Assembly (NCBI RefSeq): GCF_008935075.1
Contig: NZ_CP044545.1
Span: 1,391,501-1,455,500, forward strand
Direction: 5' to 3'
DNA: 64,000 nt
Source: Pradoshia sp. D12
Lineage (GTDB): Bacteria; Bacillota; Bacilli; Bacillales; Pradoshiaceae
Part shown: positions 19,133-30,417 of the stretch, one piece after another
Layout: every line of letters begins with the position of its first letter
Position numbering within the stretch: the stretch's first letter is position 1
Position numbers and translations under genes: made by a program
Notes under the pieces: generated by a model
What the model saw: the letters and a program-made list of their open reading frames with translations, nothing else
Database searches by the model: none
Told to the model about the DNA's origin: nothing

Positions 19133-19255
19133 GTTACACCTAGTATGTATTAGGTGACGAAATTATATAATAACAGAATCATACAGTGTGTCCAAAAAGG
19201 TTAACTGTTAGAAATCCATAAAACTGCCAGGAAACAAACATACAAACAGAAATGT

Positions 19256-19280
19256 TTGTGACAATTAAATGTGGTATGAT
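19256..19280 (+). promoter_or_regulatory. Probable extended -10 promoter of uppS
   Basis: TGG-TATGAT at 19272-19280 is an extended -10. Possible -35 boxes around 19253-19261 (TGTTTG/TTGTGA) are poor or too close. It lies in the 227-base gap between the frr terminator and uppS. Confidence 0.5.
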
Positions 19281-19359
19281 AGGTTATGGAATTTGTACTA
19301 AGGCTAAATGATCAAATATACATAAGCAGGGAAGATTAATTCCTTTTGGAGGAAATAAC

Positions 19360-20133
19360 ATGTTTGGATGGAAGATAGTTAAGAAAAAAGGGAAACAGTA
19401 TTCTATACCAGAAAGAATAGAAAAGGTAAAACAAAATAAAATACCAGACCATATTGCCATTATTATGGATGGGAATGGCCGGTGGGCAAGAAAAAGAGCA
19501 CTGCCAAGAGTAGCTGGACATCATGAGGGTATGAAGGTCGTGCGTAAAACGACTAAATTAGCTAATGAATTGGGAGTTAAGGTATTAACGGTTTATGCCT
19601 TTTCAACTGAGAATTGGAAACGTCCAAAAGATGAAGTGGATTATTTGTTAAAATTACCCGAAGAATTTCTAGGAACGTTTTTGCCGGAATTAATGAAAGA
19701 AAACGTTAGGGTTCAAATTATGGGTGATCAAAAGAGACTGCCTTTGCATACTGTCAATGCAGTCACTACAGCATTAGATCAAACTAAAGATAATGATGGT
19801 CTAATTTTAAATTTTGCTCTTAATTATGGAAGCCGTGCAGAAATCCTCGAAGGCGTAAAAAAAGCCGCAGCTGATATGAAAGATGGTCGTTTGGAAGAAA
19901 GCGATTTGACAGAAGAACGATTCTCTGAGTATTTGATGACCAATCAGCTGATGGATCCGGATTTATTAATCAGAACGAGCGGCGAAATTCGACTGAGCAA
20001 CTTTATGTTATGGCAATTAGCCTATACGGAGTTTTATTTTACAGATGTATTGTGGCCGGACTTCAATGACCATGAATTGCTCAATGCAATTGAAGAATTT
20101 CAGGGCAGATCGAGAAGATACGGCGGCGTATAA
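19360..20133 (+). CDS. uppS: Undecaprenyl pyrophosphate synthase (cis-prenyltransferase)
   Basis: UppS condenses eight isopentenyl-PP units onto farnesyl-PP to make the C55 lipid carrier for cell-wall polymers. The catalytic Asp37 lies in IAIIMDGNGRWARKR. GHHEGMKVV, YAFSTENWKRP and LLIRTSGEIRLSNF are family motifs. The 257-residue length is normal. TTTTGGAGGAAAT lies upstream. It starts a lipid/envelope run: uppS, cdsA, dxr, rasP. Confidence 0.97.
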   Translation: MFGWKIVKKKGKQYSIPERIEKVKQNKIPDHIAIIMDGNGRWARKRALPRVAGHHEGMKVVRKTTKLANELGVKVLTVYAFSTENWKRPKDEVDYLLKLPEEFLGTFLPELMKENVRVQIMGDQKRLPLHTVNAVTTALDQTKDNDGLILNFALNYGSRAEILEGVKKAAADMKDGRLEESDLTEERFSEYLMTNQLMDPDLLIRTSGEIRLSNFMLWQLAYTEFYFTDVLWPDFNDHELLNAIEEFQGRSRRYGGV

Positions 20134-20155
20134 TGAGGAAGGCAGGGGCTTTAGG

Positions 20156-20947
20156 ATGAAACAAAGAATCATTACTGCGATAGTCGCAATTGCATTATTT
20201 TTACCGATATTAATTTATGGAAATATTCCGTTTCTTATTTTAATCTATGCGATGGCGACAATTGGATTATATGAACTACTTAAGATGAAGAAAATGCCGC
20301 TAATGACGATATCATCGTTACTATCGTTTTTATTAGTATGGGTTTTATTGATACCTGATCGTTACAGTAGTTTCTTTGATATGATTCAATACGATAAAAT
20401 GGATATAGTTATTATCATTGCATTTTTGTTATTAGTGATTACGGTAATTTCTAAAAATGCTTTTACGTTTGATGATGCGGCTTTTCTATTGTTGTCTTCT
20501 CTATACATAGGTGTAGCTTTTTATTACTTTTTTGGGACAAGAGATGTTGAGAATGGCCTCTTAACGATACTTTTTGTATTAATTACGATTTGGGTTACTG
20601 ATTCAGGTGCCTATTTTGTAGGGCGATCTTTAGGAAAACGAAAGCTTTGGCCGGAAATCAGCCCAAATAAAACAGTAGAAGGATTCCTTGGTGGAGTTGG
20701 AAGTGCATTAGTTGTTGCAATTCTGTTCTATTTTTTCTCTAATTTGGACTACAATATAAGTAAGCTGATTATAATGGCATTATTAATTTCGATTTTTGGG
20801 CAGTTGGGTGATCTTGTACAATCTGCATATAAAAGGCATTATGGTGTTAAGGATTCCGGTAATATCTTACCGGGACATGGAGGAATTTTGGACAGATTTG
20901 ATAGTTTGATTTTTATTCTTCCCATATTGCACTTCTTCATTTTTTAA
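20156..20947 (+). CDS. cdsA: Phosphatidate cytidylyltransferase CdsA
   Basis: CdsA makes CDP-diacylglycerol from phosphatidic acid and CTP at the membrane. I choose ATG 20156 (263 residues), starting MKQRIITAIVAIALFLPI; an earlier in-frame start lies far inside uppS. About eight membrane helices are visible. The signature near the C-terminus reads DLVQSAYKRHYGVKDSGNILPGHGGILDRFDS, with Asp, Lys, Asp and Gly residues as in the family pattern (two parts, each within 20 residues). Confidence 0.95.
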   Translation: MKQRIITAIVAIALFLPILIYGNIPFLILIYAMATIGLYELLKMKKMPLMTISSLLSFLLVWVLLIPDRYSSFFDMIQYDKMDIVIIIAFLLLVITVISKNAFTFDDAAFLLLSSLYIGVAFYYFFGTRDVENGLLTILFVLITIWVTDSGAYFVGRSLGKRKLWPEISPNKTVEGFLGGVGSALVVAILFYFFSNLDYNISKLIIMALLISIFGQLGDLVQSAYKRHYGVKDSGNILPGHGGILDRFDSLIFILPILHFFIF

Positions 20948-20983
20948 ACGTAACTATACAATTGCTGGGGGAGGAGCTTTAGT

Positions 20984-22126
20984 TTGAAAAGGATCAATTT
21001 ATTAGGGGCTACAGGGTCTATCGGTATGCAAACGATAGATATTGTACGCAATCATCCAGAGGAATTTAACTTAACAGCTGTTTCAGGCGGAAGAAATGTG
21101 GACGGAATTCGGAAAATCATTCAGGAATTCCAGCCCGAACTGATTTGTGTACAGCTAAAAGAAGATGCGGAAAGACTGAAGACGGAATATCCGGGCAGGA
21201 AAATTGTATACGGACATGAAGGCTTAATAGAGGCAGCTACTTATGTAAACGGAGATATTGTAGTGAATGCCGTAATGGGAAGCATTGGTTTAATTCCTAC
21301 CATGCAGGCGATGGAAGCTGGTAAACAAATTGCCCTTGCTAATAAGGAAACATTGGTGACAGCCGGACATTTAGTTATTGAGGCTGCCAAGAGGTTTCAA
21401 ACGCCTATACTGCCGGTTGACAGTGAGCATTCTGCTATATTCCAGGCATTACAGGGTGAAAAGGCTAAAAATATTGAACGCTTGATTATCACAGCATCTG
21501 GAGGAAGCTTCAGAGACCGAACAAGAGATGAGTTAAAGAATGTTACAGTTAAAGATGCACTCAATCATCCAAATTGGTCTATGGGCGCAAAAATAACAAT
21601 AGATTCTGCCACAATGATGAATAAGGGACTTGAAGTGATTGAAGCCCATTGGCTGTTTAATTTGCCATATGAACAGATTGATGTCCTATTGCACCAGGAA
21701 AGCATTATCCATTCTATGGTGGAATTTCACGATTCAAGTGTGATGGCGCAGCTGGGGACCCCAGATATGCGTGTGCCTATCCAATATGCTCTTTCATATC
21801 CGGATCGGTTACCGCTTATATCTTCAAAGAGACTTAATTTAGCAGAAGCGGCAACTTTACATTTTAAAAAGATGGACTTTGACCGCTATCCATGTTTACA
21901 ATACGCTTATAATGCCGGAAGAATTGGCGGATCAATGCCGACTGTTTTAAATGCTGCCAATGAGGTGGCGGTCGAATTGTTCTTACAGGGCAAGATTCCA
22001 TTCTTGGAAATTGAGGCACTGGTGGAAAAAGCTATGGAGCGTCATCAGCTAATCAAAAAACCTGAACTCGAGACTATTCAGGAAGTCGATCAGGAGACAA
22101 GAAGGTATATCGAGTCACTATATTAA
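20984..22126 (+). CDS. dxr: 1-deoxy-D-xylulose 5-phosphate reductoisomerase
   Basis: Dxr makes 2-C-methyl-D-erythritol 4-phosphate, the committed step of the MEP isoprenoid pathway that feeds UppS. An N-terminal NADPH-binding site is seen as [26 protein letters not shown] and the metal/substrate region [13 protein letters not shown] with [10 protein letters not shown] are intact, as is the [21 protein letters not shown] region (positions about 21560-21620). The TTG start at 20984 has GGGGGAGGAG upstream. The 380-residue length is normal. Confidence 0.97.
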   Translation: MKRINLLGATGSIGMQTIDIVRNHPEEFNLTAVSGGRNVDGIRKIIQEFQPELICVQLKEDAERLKTEYPGRKIVYGHEGLIEAATYVNGDIVVNAVMGSIGLIPTMQAMEAGKQIALANKETLVTAGHLVIEAAKRFQTPILPVDSEHSAIFQALQGEKAKNIERLIITASGGSFRDRTRDELKNVTVKDALNHPNWSMGAKITIDSATMMNKGLEVIEAHWLFNLPYEQIDVLLHQESIIHSMVEFHDSSVMAQLGTPDMRVPIQYALSYPDRLPLISSKRLNLAEAATLHFKKMDFDRYPCLQYAYNAGRIGGSMPTVLNAANEVAVELFLQGKIPFLEIEALVEKAMERHQLIKKPELETIQEVDQETRRYIESLY

Positions 22127-22143
22127 AAGGGATGGTCGATTAA

Positions 22144-23403
22144 GTGGAAACAATATTAGCGTTTATACTTATTTTTGGAGGATTAGTGTTTTTTCATGAA
22201 TTAGGCCACTTAATCTTTGCAAAAAGAGCTGGTATACTCTGTCGAGAGTTTGCCATCGGTTTTGGGCCGAAAATCTTTACAATAAAAAAGAATGAAACTG
22301 TCTATACCATTCGTTTACTTCCGCTTGGAGGCTTTGTACGGATGGCTGGTGAAGACGCAGAAACAGTTGAGTTGAAACCAGGCTACCGAATTGGGGTACT
22401 GTTTAACGAAAATCAGGAAATTAACAAAATCATTGTCACTAACAAGGATAAATATCCTGAAGCAAGAATTATTGAGGTGGAACAAGCAGATCTGGATCAT
22501 CAGTTAATCATTCGTGGATATGAAGATGGAAATGATGAAGCTATCCAAACCTTTAAGGTTCATCCAAAAGCGGTAATGGTAGAAGATGGCCTTGAGCTTC
22601 AAATAGCACCATATGACCGCCAGTTTAATTCAAAAACATTACCGCAAAGAGCGATGGCAATCTTTGCCGGACCGATGATGAATTTTGTTTTAGCAGCTGT
22701 GTTATTCATGATTATTGGGATTGCCCAAGGTGTTGTGGTCGATGAGCCGAAACTTGGCAAACTGACAGAAGATGGACCTGCTATTAGCTCTGGACTTAAG
22801 GCAGGAGACATCGTACACTCCATTAATGGCGAAAAAGTTGATTCATGGAGTGATATTCAATCAACTATTCAAAAGAATGCCAATAATGAACTGACTTTTG
22901 AGGTTGAACGTGATGGCCAAAATAAGGAGATAAATGTCACACCTAAATTAGTGGATGATTCAGCCGGCAAACGGGGAATCATAGGGGTCTATGCTCCGAC
23001 GGAAAAATCCTTTATCAAAGCGATCGGTTATGGATTTACGGAAACGTATTTATGGACTAAACAAATTTTCATTGTACTTGGTGATTTAATCACAGGAGGA
23101 TTCTCCATAGATGCATTATCAGGTCCTGTGGGTATATATGTTTCCACAGAAGAGGTGGCAAAATCTGGTATTTTTTACTTGATAAAATGGGCAGGGGTCT
23201 TAAGTATTAACCTTGGGATTATGAATCTCTTGCCGTTGCCCGCGTTGGATGGAGGAAGGCTGTTATTCTTTGCAATTGAAGCAATTAGAGGGAAACCGGT
23301 TGATAAGCAAAAGGAAGGTATGTTCCATTTTATTGGATTTGCCTTATTGATGCTATTAATGATCGTCGTCACCTGGAATGATATACAGCGATTTTTCTTT
23401 TAA
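22144..23403 (+). CDS. rasP: Site-2 intramembrane zinc metalloprotease RasP (RseP)
   Basis: RasP cleaves transmembrane anti-sigma factors and other membrane proteins. Zinc ligands are in HELGH at residues 18-22. The third ligand region NLLPLPALDGGRLLFF is near the C-terminus. A PDZ domain spans about residues 200-275 (GPAISSGLKAGDIVHSINGE). The start is GTG 22144. The 419 residues are close to the 422 known for B. subtilis. It lies between dxr and proS, as in Bacillus generally. Confidence 0.96.
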   Translation: METILAFILIFGGLVFFHELGHLIFAKRAGILCREFAIGFGPKIFTIKKNETVYTIRLLPLGGFVRMAGEDAETVELKPGYRIGVLFNENQEINKIIVTNKDKYPEARIIEVEQADLDHQLIIRGYEDGNDEAIQTFKVHPKAVMVEDGLELQIAPYDRQFNSKTLPQRAMAIFAGPMMNFVLAAVLFMIIGIAQGVVVDEPKLGKLTEDGPAISSGLKAGDIVHSINGEKVDSWSDIQSTIQKNANNELTFEVERDGQNKEINVTPKLVDDSAGKRGIIGVYAPTEKSFIKAIGYGFTETYLWTKQIFIVLGDLITGGFSIDALSGPVGIYVSTEEVAKSGIFYLIKWAGVLSINLGIMNLLPLPALDGGRLLFFAIEAIRGKPVDKQKEGMFHFIGFALLMLLMIVVTWNDIQRFFF

Positions 23404-23412
23404 AATAGTCAG

Positions 23413-23446
23413 TAGCGGGGGCTAAACACGTGTTAAGCTCCTGCTA
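23413..23446 (+). other. Strong hairpin between rasP and proS
   Basis: TAGCGGGGGCT (23413-23423) pairs with AGCTCCTGCTA (23436-23446), with two G-U pairs. The stem can be continued inward around ACACGTGT. There is no T run after it, so it is not a typical intrinsic terminator. It could be an mRNA processing or stability element. Confidence 0.45.
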
Positions 23447-23486
23447 TACATAAAGTAAAGTGATTAGGATAGAAAGGTGAATAGAT

Positions 23487-25187
23487 ATGAGACAAAGTAT
23501 GACGATGATTCCAACATTAAGAGAGGTGCCATCAGACGCTGAAGTAAAAAGTCATCAATTATTGCTTCGTGCCGGATTTATGCGCCAAAATGCAAGTGGA
23601 ATATATAGTTATCTTCCACTTGGTTTAAAAGTAATCCAAAATGTTGAAAAAATTATTCGAGAAGAGATGGAGCGCGCAGGAGCGGTAGAATTACTAATGC
23701 CGACACTGCAGCAGGCAGAGCTATGGCAGGAATCCGGCAGATGGTATTCCTATGGTCCTGAGTTAATGAGAATGCATGACCGCCATAATCGTGAATTTGC
23801 AATGGGACCAACCCATGAAGAAGTCATTACAAGCTTACTTCGTGATGAGGTGAAATCATACAAACGTTTACCTCTAACTCTTTATCAAATTCAAACAAAA
23901 TTCCGCGATGAAAAGCGTCCTCGTTTCGGCTTGCTTCGCGGCCGTGAATTTATTATGAAGGATGCGTATTCTTTCCATTCCAGCCAGGAAAGCCTGGATG
24001 AAGTGTATGATCGTATCTTTACAGCCTATTCCAATATTTTCAGCCGTTGTGGTCTTGATTTCAGAGCGGTTATAGCAGATTCGGGAGCTATGGGCGGAAA
24101 AGATACACATGAATTTATGGTGCTTTCTGAAATAGGTGAGGACACAATCGCTTATTCGGATACATCTGACTTTGCAGCTAATATTGAAATGGCACCTGTT
24201 GTTAACACGGCTGTAAAAACAGGTGAAGAGCTTAAAGAACTGACTAAAGTATCAACACCTGATCAAAAAACAATCGAAGAAGTATCAAGATATTTAAATG
24301 CAACTAATGATAAGTGTATTAAATCACTTCTTTGGAAAGTGGACGATCAGTTTGTGCTTGTATTGATCAGAGGAGATCATGAATTAAATGATATTAAACT
24401 AAAAAATATCTTTAATGCTACAATCGTTGAACCCGCAAGTCCGGAGGAGACAAAGGATCTACTGAATTGCAGCGTTGGTTCTATTGGACCAATTGGAGTG
24501 GACCTAAACCGCGTGACAATTATTGCTGATTTCGCTGTTGAAGTTTTGGAAAATGCGGTTTGTGGAGCTAATGAAGAAGGGGTACATTACATTAATGTAA
24601 ATCCTGACCGTGATTTTACTAATGTGAAATATGAAGATCTTCGTTTTATACAGGCTGGTGATGCTTCTCCAGATGGAAAAGGAACCATTCAGTTTGCTAA
24701 AGGAATAGAAGTGGGTCATGTATTTAAGTTAGGGACACGATACAGTGAAGCAATGAACGGTACGTACTTGGATGAAAATGGTCGCAGTCAGCCGATGATT
24801 ATGGGTTGCTATGGAATTGGAGTATCCAGAACCGTTGCGGCGATTGCTGAGCAATTTAATGATGAAAAAGGTTTAATGTGGCCTGCTAATATAGCTCCAT
24901 ATCAAGTGCATCTTATTCCGGTTAATATGAAGGATGAAAATCAACGGAATCTAGGTGAGAAATTATATGACGAGCTTATGCAAGCTGGATATGATGTATT
25001 AATGGATGACCGAAATGAACGTGCCGGTGTTAAATTTGCTGATTCTGATTTAATAGGACTACCTGTTCGAGTCACAGTTGGTAAAAAAGCTGCCGAAGGA
25101 ATCGTAGAAGTTAAAGTGAGACGAACAGGCGAAAGTTTTGAAGTGCCTGTTACTGATCTTGCTGGTCGATTAAACGAAATCCTGTAA
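23487..25187 (+). CDS. proS: Prolyl-tRNA synthetase (bacterial type with editing insertion)
   Basis: ProRS charges tRNA-Pro. The 566-residue length fits the bacterial form with an INS editing domain between motifs 2 and 3 (about residues 225-400). Class II motifs are visible: [16 protein letters not shown] (motif 1 region), [19 protein letters not shown] (motif 2) and [18 protein letters not shown] (motif 3). A C-terminal anticodon-binding domain follows. No T-box leader can be seen in the 83-base upstream gap. Confidence 0.97.
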   Translation: MRQSMTMIPTLREVPSDAEVKSHQLLLRAGFMRQNASGIYSYLPLGLKVIQNVEKIIREEMERAGAVELLMPTLQQAELWQESGRWYSYGPELMRMHDRHNREFAMGPTHEEVITSLLRDEVKSYKRLPLTLYQIQTKFRDEKRPRFGLLRGREFIMKDAYSFHSSQESLDEVYDRIFTAYSNIFSRCGLDFRAVIADSGAMGGKDTHEFMVLSEIGEDTIAYSDTSDFAANIEMAPVVNTAVKTGEELKELTKVSTPDQKTIEEVSRYLNATNDKCIKSLLWKVDDQFVLVLIRGDHELNDIKLKNIFNATIVEPASPEETKDLLNCSVGSIGPIGVDLNRVTIIADFAVEVLENAVCGANEEGVHYINVNPDRDFTNVKYEDLRFIQAGDASPDGKGTIQFAKGIEVGHVFKLGTRYSEAMNGTYLDENGRSQPMIMGCYGIGVSRTVAAIAEQFNDEKGLMWPANIAPYQVHLIPVNMKDENQRNLGEKLYDELMQAGYDVLMDDRNERAGVKFADSDLIGLPVRVTVGKKAAEGIVEVKVRRTGESFEVPVTDLAGRLNEIL

Positions 25188-25200
25188 AATATTAAAGTAC

Positions 25201-25237
25201 AAGCTCTCCCTTTTGCAATGGGGAGAGCTTGTTTTTT
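25201..25237 (+). terminator. Intrinsic terminator after proS
   Basis: AAGCTCTCCC (25201-25210) pairs perfectly with GGGAGAGCTT (25221-25230), followed by GTTTTTT. It separates the envelope/proS unit from polC. Confidence 0.92.
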
Positions 25238-25369
25238 ACGTGCCGATTTTTTTTGATAAGTTGTTTTAAGGTTTGGATAATGCTTTTTACTCCCAACACC
25301 GGTCTTTAATAAGTATGGCTAAAGGTGTTTTCTGAATTGATAAAAGCATTAATCTTTGCAAGAAGGGAT

Positions 25370-25396
25370 TTGAATAAAAAAGAGTTGTGTTATAAT
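25370..25396 (+). promoter_or_regulatory. Probable SigA promoter of polC
   Basis: A consensus TATAAT at 25391-25396 is preceded by TGT (extended -10). The -35 is weak: TTGAAT at 25370-25375 gives a 15-base spacer, and the overlapping ATTTGA gives 17. Confidence 0.65.
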
Positions 25397-25437
25397 TACA
25401 AGACGGAAAAGGAGAATGACGTTTGGGAGAGATAGAA

Positions 25438-28400
25438 ATGGAAGAGAATTCTCGTATTAAACAAGATAAATTCAGAACGTTGCTCCAGCAACTTCAGCTG
25501 ACGGAAGATGCGGTTGTTGTGCATTTTTCCAATGCGGAAATCGATAAAGTAATCATTGAAAAAGTTGCCCGCAAATGGCATTTCTTTTTCAGATTTGAAC
25601 ATATAATTCCTTGCAGTATTTGGACCAGATTTACGACACAATTAATGCAGGTCTTTTCTCCAATAGCCACTGTCGGGTATTCGGTTGAGGTTAGGAATCC
25701 ACTCATCACGAATGAATTGATTACGGATTATTGGAAAAACTGTATTAGCGAAATCGATGGAATTTCTCCGGCAATTCTGGAATTATTGCATGGACAAGCT
25801 CCAAAGGTTGAAGGGAATAAGCTGATTGTAACTGCTCGTAACGATGCAGAGGCTGGCCAGCTTAAACGGAAATATACCGGCTTAATTTCAGAAGTTTATC
25901 AGCGTTTTGGTTTTCCGCCATTGCAGCTCGATGCCATTGTAGATAAAGATGCATACAGTGAGGCAATGGAGACATTCAAAAAGCAAAAGCAAATAGAAGA
26001 TGAAGAAAAAGCTCTGCAGGCAGTTCAGGATATGAAGAAGGCCGCAGAGGCTAAGGATGATGGCGGAATACCAGAAGGCCCACTAGTTATCGGGTACAAA
26101 ATCAAGCCGGATGCTGACTTTAAGACACTTGATGAGATTGTTGAAGAAGAACGTCGTATTGCGGTTGAAGGGTATGTTTTTGATGCTGAAACAAGAGAGT
26201 TAAAGAGCGGACGCACCTTATTAACCTTTAAAATTACGGATTATACAAATAGCATTCTTGTTAAAATGTTCTCACGTGACAGAGAAGACGCAAGCCAATT
26301 GGCACGTGTGAAAAAAGGTATGTGGGTACGTGTACAAGGAAGTGTACAAAATGATACATTCGTCCGTGACTTAGTAATGATTGCAAATGATATTAATGAA
26401 ATAGCAGGTAAAAATCGTAAGGATACAGCACCCGAAGATGAAAAGCGTGTTGAATTACATTTGCATACACCAATGAGCCAAATGGACGCTGTTACACCTG
26501 TCTCTACACTAGTGTCCCAGGCAGCTAAGTGGGGACATAAAGCGATTGCTATAACAGATCATGCGGTCGCACAGTCATTCCCTGAGGCTTACGCTGCCGG
26601 AAAGAAAAATAATATTAAAATCTTATATGGCGTAGAAGTAAATTTAGTGGATGATGGTGTGCCGATTGCTTACAATACGGCAGATTTAAATTTGGAAGAA
26701 AGCACATATGTTGTATTTGACGTGGAAACAACAGGACTTTCTGCCATATATGACACCATTATCGAGCTTGCGGCAGTTAAGATGAGAAATGGTGAGATTA
26801 TTGATCGCTTTGAGTCTTTTGCCAATCCACATCATAAATTATCATCTACAACCATTAATTTAACAGGGATTACCGATGACCTTGTAGAGAATGCTCCTGA
26901 AGTCGATGAAGTTTTGACGAAGTTCAGGGATTGGTCTGAGGATGCAATTTTTGTTGCGCATAACGCGAGCTTTGATATGGGCTTCTTGAATATGGGTTAT
27001 AAAAAGCTTGGGTTTGGTAAAGCCACCAACCCGGTCATAGATACATTGGAGCTGGCTCGTTTCCTCTATCCGGATATGAAAAATCACCGCCTGAATAATT
27101 TGGCGAAAAAATTTGATGTTGAGCTTGTTCAGCATCACCGTGCGATTTATGATGCTGAAACAACCGGTCATTTGTTAATGAAAATGTTAAAGGATGCCAA
27201 TGAAAAAGGCATTACGAATCATAATCAATTAAATGACAATATGGGAAAAGGAAAGGCATTCCAGAGAGCGCGTCCGTATCATTGCACATTACTCGCGCAA
27301 ACACAGGAAGGTTTAAAGAATTTATTTAAGCTTGTTTCCATTGCTCATATTGATTATTTTTACCGTGTCCCAAGGATTCCAAGATCCGTCCTTATGCAAT
27401 ATCGAGAAGGGATTTTGGTTGGATCCGGCTGTGATCGCGGCGAAGTATTTGAAAATATGATGCAAAAATCATTTGAAGAGGCAGAGGATGTCGCTGAATT
27501 CTATGATTATCTTGAGGTGCATCCAAAAGAAGTTTACGCTCCTCTTATCGAAATGGAACTGGTTCAAAGCGATAAGGCTCTTGAATCTATAATCGCCAAT
27601 ATTGTAAAGCTGGGAGAGAAATTAAACAAACCAGTTGTGGCGACAGGCAATGTTCATTACCTGAATCCAAATGATAAAATCTATCGAAAAATATTAATCA
27701 ATTCACAAGGGGGAGCAAACCCTCTAAATCGCCACAGCTTGCCTGATGTACATTTCCGTACAACAGATGAGATGATGAATTGCTTCTCGTTCCTTGGGCA
27801 AGAAAAAGCAAAAGAAATTGTTGTAACAAACACCAATAAAATTGCCGATTTAATTGATGAAATCAAACCGATTAAAGATGATTTATATACACCGAAAATC
27901 GAGGGTGCTGAAGAGGATATTCGGGAAATGAGTTATACAAGAGCACGGATGATCTACGGTGAAAATTTGCCAGAGATCGTGGAAGCTCGTCTTGAAAAAG
28001 AATTGAAGAGTATCATTGGTCATGGATTTGCGGTTATTTACTTAATTTCGCATAAGCTGGTTAAGAAATCACTTGATGATGGATACTTGGTTGGATCCCG
28101 TGGTTCCGTAGGTTCATCCTTTGTGGCAACGATGACTGAAATAACGGAAGTAAATCCATTGCCTCCCCATTATGTATGTCCGAAGTGCAAGAAGTCTGAA
28201 TTCTTTAATGATGGATCGGTCGGGTCAGGTTTTGACCTCCCAGATAAGGATTGTCCGGACTGCGCTGTAAGCTATGTGAAAGATGGACATGATATTCCGT
28301 TTGAAACATTCCTTGGCTTCAAGGGAGACAAAGTTCCAGATATCGACTTAAACTTCTCAGGTGAATATCAGCCGCAGGCTCATAATTACACAAAAGTCCT

Positions 28401-29757
28401 GTTTGGTGAAGATTATGTATATCGAGCAGGAACGATTGGTACGGTAGCTGAAAAAACGGCATATGGATATGTTAGAGGATATGCCCAGGAAAATAATCTT
28501 CATTTCCGTTCAGCAGAAACAGATCGTTTAGTAAGTGGATGTACAGGTGTTAAGCGTACAACCGGGCAGCATCCGGGCGGAATTATTGTAGTTCCTGATT
28601 ATATGGATATTTATGATTTCTCGCCTATCCAGTTCCCGGCTGATGCGAGTGACTCTGAATGGAAAACGACTCACTTCGACTTCCATTCCATCCATGATAA
28701 TATTTTGAAGCTTGATATTCTGGGTCATGATGATCCAACTGTAATCCGGATGCTACAGGATTTAAGCGGAATAGATCCAAAAACGATTCCTACAGACGAT
28801 CCTGAAGTCATGAAGATTTTCAGTACACCGGAAGTACTTGGTGTTACTGCAGAACAAATCAATTGCAAAACAGGTACACTGGGTGTACCGGAATTTGGTA
28901 CTCGTTTTGTAAGGCAAATGCTTGAGGATACTAAGCCAACCACTTTTGCAGAGCTTGTTCAAATATCCGGGCTCTCACACGGTACAGATGTGTGGCTGGG
29001 CAATGCACAGGAATTGATTCAGGATAATATTTGTAATCTAAGCCAGGTAATTGGCTGTCGTGATGATATTATGGTGTATTTAATTTATCAGGGTCTTGAT
29101 CCATCACTTGCCTTCAAAATTATGGAGTCTGTCCGTAAGGGGAAAGGGCTCTCCGAGGAAATGGAAGAAGAAATGCTGAAGAACAATGTACCAGGATGGT
29201 ATATTGGCTCATGTAAAAAGATTAAATATATGTTCCCGAAAGCCCATGCGGCAGCATATGTATTAATGGCTGTCCGAATTGCTTATTTTAAAGTGCACCA
29301 TGCACTCCTGTACTACGCAGCTTATTTCACGGTTCGTGCAGATGATTTTGACCTTGATGCGATGGTGAAAGGATCAGAAATGATTCGTTCCCGCATTGAT
29401 GAAATCAATCAAAAAGGTCTCGAAGCCTCTACTAAAGAGAAAAACTTGATGACTGTTCTTGAAATAGCACTTGAAATGTGTGAGCGAGGATATAGCTTCC
29501 AAAAAGTTGATTTATATCGATCCAGTGCAAATGAATTTATTATTGACGGAAATACTTTAATTCCACCGTTCAATTCAATCCCAGGACTTGGAACGAATGC
29601 GGCTTTCAATATTGTGAAAGCTAGAGAAAACGGCGAATTTTTATCTAAAGAAGATTTGCAGCAAAGAGGCAAAGTTTCCAAAACTATATTAGAATACTTG
29701 GATAATCACGGTTGCTTGGGCGATATGCCTGATCAAAACCAACTTTCTTTATTCTGA
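25438..29757 (+). CDS. polC: DNA polymerase III alpha subunit, PolC type
   Basis: PolC is the replicative polymerase of low-GC Gram-positives. ATG 25438 (1439 residues) is preferred with GGGAGA 7 bases upstream and by agreement with the known B. subtilis start; TTG 25423 is possible. Domains in order: N-terminal domain (1-220), OB fold (about 230-330), PHP start ([13 protein letters not shown]), the inserted 3'-5' exonuclease ([12 protein letters not shown] with the DxE pair near residue 428), the rest of PHP, the zinc-binding pair CPKC/CPDC, palm motif [12 protein letters not shown] and (HhH)2/fingers. It ends PDQNQLSLF, a clamp-binding motif. Confidence 0.98.
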   Translation: MEENSRIKQDKFRTLLQQLQLTEDAVVVHFSNAEIDKVIIEKVARKWHFFFRFEHIIPCSIWTRFTTQLMQVFSPIATVGYSVEVRNPLITNELITDYWKNCISEIDGISPAILELLHGQAPKVEGNKLIVTARNDAEAGQLKRKYTGLISEVYQRFGFPPLQLDAIVDKDAYSEAMETFKKQKQIEDEEKALQAVQDMKKAAEAKDDGGIPEGPLVIGYKIKPDADFKTLDEIVEEERRIAVEGYVFDAETRELKSGRTLLTFKITDYTNSILVKMFSRDREDASQLARVKKGMWVRVQGSVQNDTFVRDLVMIANDINEIAGKNRKDTAPEDEKRVELHLHTPMSQMDAVTPVSTLVSQAAKWGHKAIAITDHAVAQSFPEAYAAGKKNNIKILYGVEVNLVDDGVPIAYNTADLNLEESTYVVFDVETTGLSAIYDTIIELAAVKMRNGEIIDRFESFANPHHKLSSTTINLTGITDDLVENAPEVDEVLTKFRDWSEDAIFVAHNASFDMGFLNMGYKKLGFGKATNPVIDTLELARFLYPDMKNHRLNNLAKKFDVELVQHHRAIYDAETTGHLLMKMLKDANEKGITNHNQLNDNMGKGKAFQRARPYHCTLLAQTQEGLKNLFKLVSIAHIDYFYRVPRIPRSVLMQYREGILVGSGCDRGEVFENMMQKSFEEAEDVAEFYDYLEVHPKEVYAPLIEMELVQSDKALESIIANIVKLGEKLNKPVVATGNVHYLNPNDKIYRKILINSQGGANPLNRHSLPDVHFRTTDEMMNCFSFLGQEKAKEIVVTNTNKIADLIDEIKPIKDDLYTPKIEGAEEDIREMSYTRARMIYGENLPEIVEARLEKELKSIIGHGFAVIYLISHKLVKKSLDDGYLVGSRGSVGSSFVATMTEITEVNPLPPHYVCPKCKKSEFFNDGSVGSGFDLPDKDCPDCAVSYVKDGHDIPFETFLGFKGDKVPDIDLNFSGEYQPQAHNYTKVLFGEDYVYRAGTIGTVAEKTAYGYVRGYAQENNLHFRSAETDRLVSGCTGVKRTTGQHPGGIIVVPDYMDIYDFSPIQFPADASDSEWKTTHFDFHSIHDNILKLDILGHDDPTVIRMLQDLSGIDPKTIPTDDPEVMKIFSTPEVLGVTAEQINCKTGTLGVPEFGTRFVRQMLEDTKPTTFAELVQISGLSHGTDVWLGNAQELIQDNICNLSQVIGCRDDIMVYLIYQGLDPSLAFKIMESVRKGKGLSEEMEEEMLKNNVPGWYIGSCKKIKYMFPKAHAAAYVLMAVRIAYFKVHHALLYYAAYFTVRADDFDLDAMVKGSEMIRSRIDEINQKGLEASTKEKNLMTVLEIALEMCERGYSFQKVDLYRSSANEFIIDGNTLIPPFNSIPGLGTNAAFNIVKARENGEFLSKEDLQQRGKVSKTILEYLDNHGCLGDMPDQNQLSLF

Positions 29758-29772
29758 TACAGAATCGCTAAT

Positions 29773-29801
29773 TTGCAAAAACCAACTCTTTATGTTATAT
29801 T
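29773..29801 (+). promoter_or_regulatory. Probable SigA promoter of the rimP-nusA-infB operon
   Basis: TTGCAA at 29773-29778, a 17-base spacer and TATATT at 29796-29801, with TGT directly before the -10. Predicted start is near 29808, which gives a leader of about 100 bases that contains the hairpin at 29834. Confidence 0.78.
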
Positions 29802-29833
29802 CAAGTAAGAATTACTGCTGATACGTATGTGCT

Positions 29834-29868
29834 AAAGAGTGGGGAAACCCACTCTTTCGTTTGTATTA
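29834..29868 (+). promoter_or_regulatory. Leader hairpin with weak T tract, candidate NusA-dependent terminator
   Basis: A perfect 10-base stem, AAAGAGTGGG (29834-29843) with CCCACTCTTT (29848-29857), is closed by a GAAA loop. The following tract is interrupted (TTTCGTTTGTATT). B. subtilis autoregulates this same operon by NusA-dependent termination in the rimP (ylxS) leader. A strong stem with a poor U tract is what such a site looks like, so that role is inferred here. Confidence 0.62.
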
Positions 29869-29911
29869 GGATGATATTCAGTCGTTTACATAGACGTAAA
29901 GGAGTGAAAGC

Positions 29912-30385
29912 ATGAGCAAGAAAGTCACTGAGATTGTCGAGGAAATGGCTGCCCCGATCCTCGAAGAATTAAACCTCGAGCTCGTTGAAGTAGAGTATGT
30001 AAAAGAGGGCAGAAACTGGTTCCTTAGAGTGTATATCGATAAGGAAAACGGTGTGGACATTGAAGAATGCGGTATTGTTTCTGAAAGGTTGAGCGAGAAG
30101 CTCGATGAAAAAGATCCAATTTCCAATAACTATTTCCTGGAGGTTTCTTCTCCAGGTGCTGAACGCCCATTAAAAAAAGATAGCGATTTTATGAAGGCAG
30201 TCGGTAAAAATGTACATATTAAAACATATGAACCGATTGATAATGAAAAAGAGTTTGAAGGTATCTTAAAAGATTTTGATGGTGACACCGTTATAATCGA
30301 AATTAAAATTAAAACACGTAAAAAGGAAATAACTATTCCTTATGATAAGATTGCCAAGGCAAGATTAGCGATTAGTTTTTCATAA
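29912..30385 (+). CDS. rimP: Ribosome maturation factor RimP
   Basis: RimP assists maturation of the 30S subunit. The 157-residue protein has the family segments [22 protein letters not shown], split at the conserved Arg-Val-Tyr, and [22 protein letters not shown] lies upstream. It is the first gene of the nusA-infB operon, which couples transcription factors to ribosome assembly and translation initiation. Confidence 0.96.
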   Translation: MSKKVTEIVEEMAAPILEELNLELVEVEYVKEGRNWFLRVYIDKENGVDIEECGIVSERLSEKLDEKDPISNNYFLEVSSPGAERPLKKDSDFMKAVGKNVHIKTYEPIDNEKEFEGILKDFDGDTVIIEIKIKTRKKEITIPYDKIAKARLAISFS

Positions 30386-30417
30386 GGGTTTAAGATTGTA
30401 AGGAGGGGATTAGTAAA

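Noticed and set aside
23404-23486. A T-box riboswitch upstream of proS
   Set aside because: The gap is only 83 bases and contains a single hairpin, with no T-box sequence or antiterminator.
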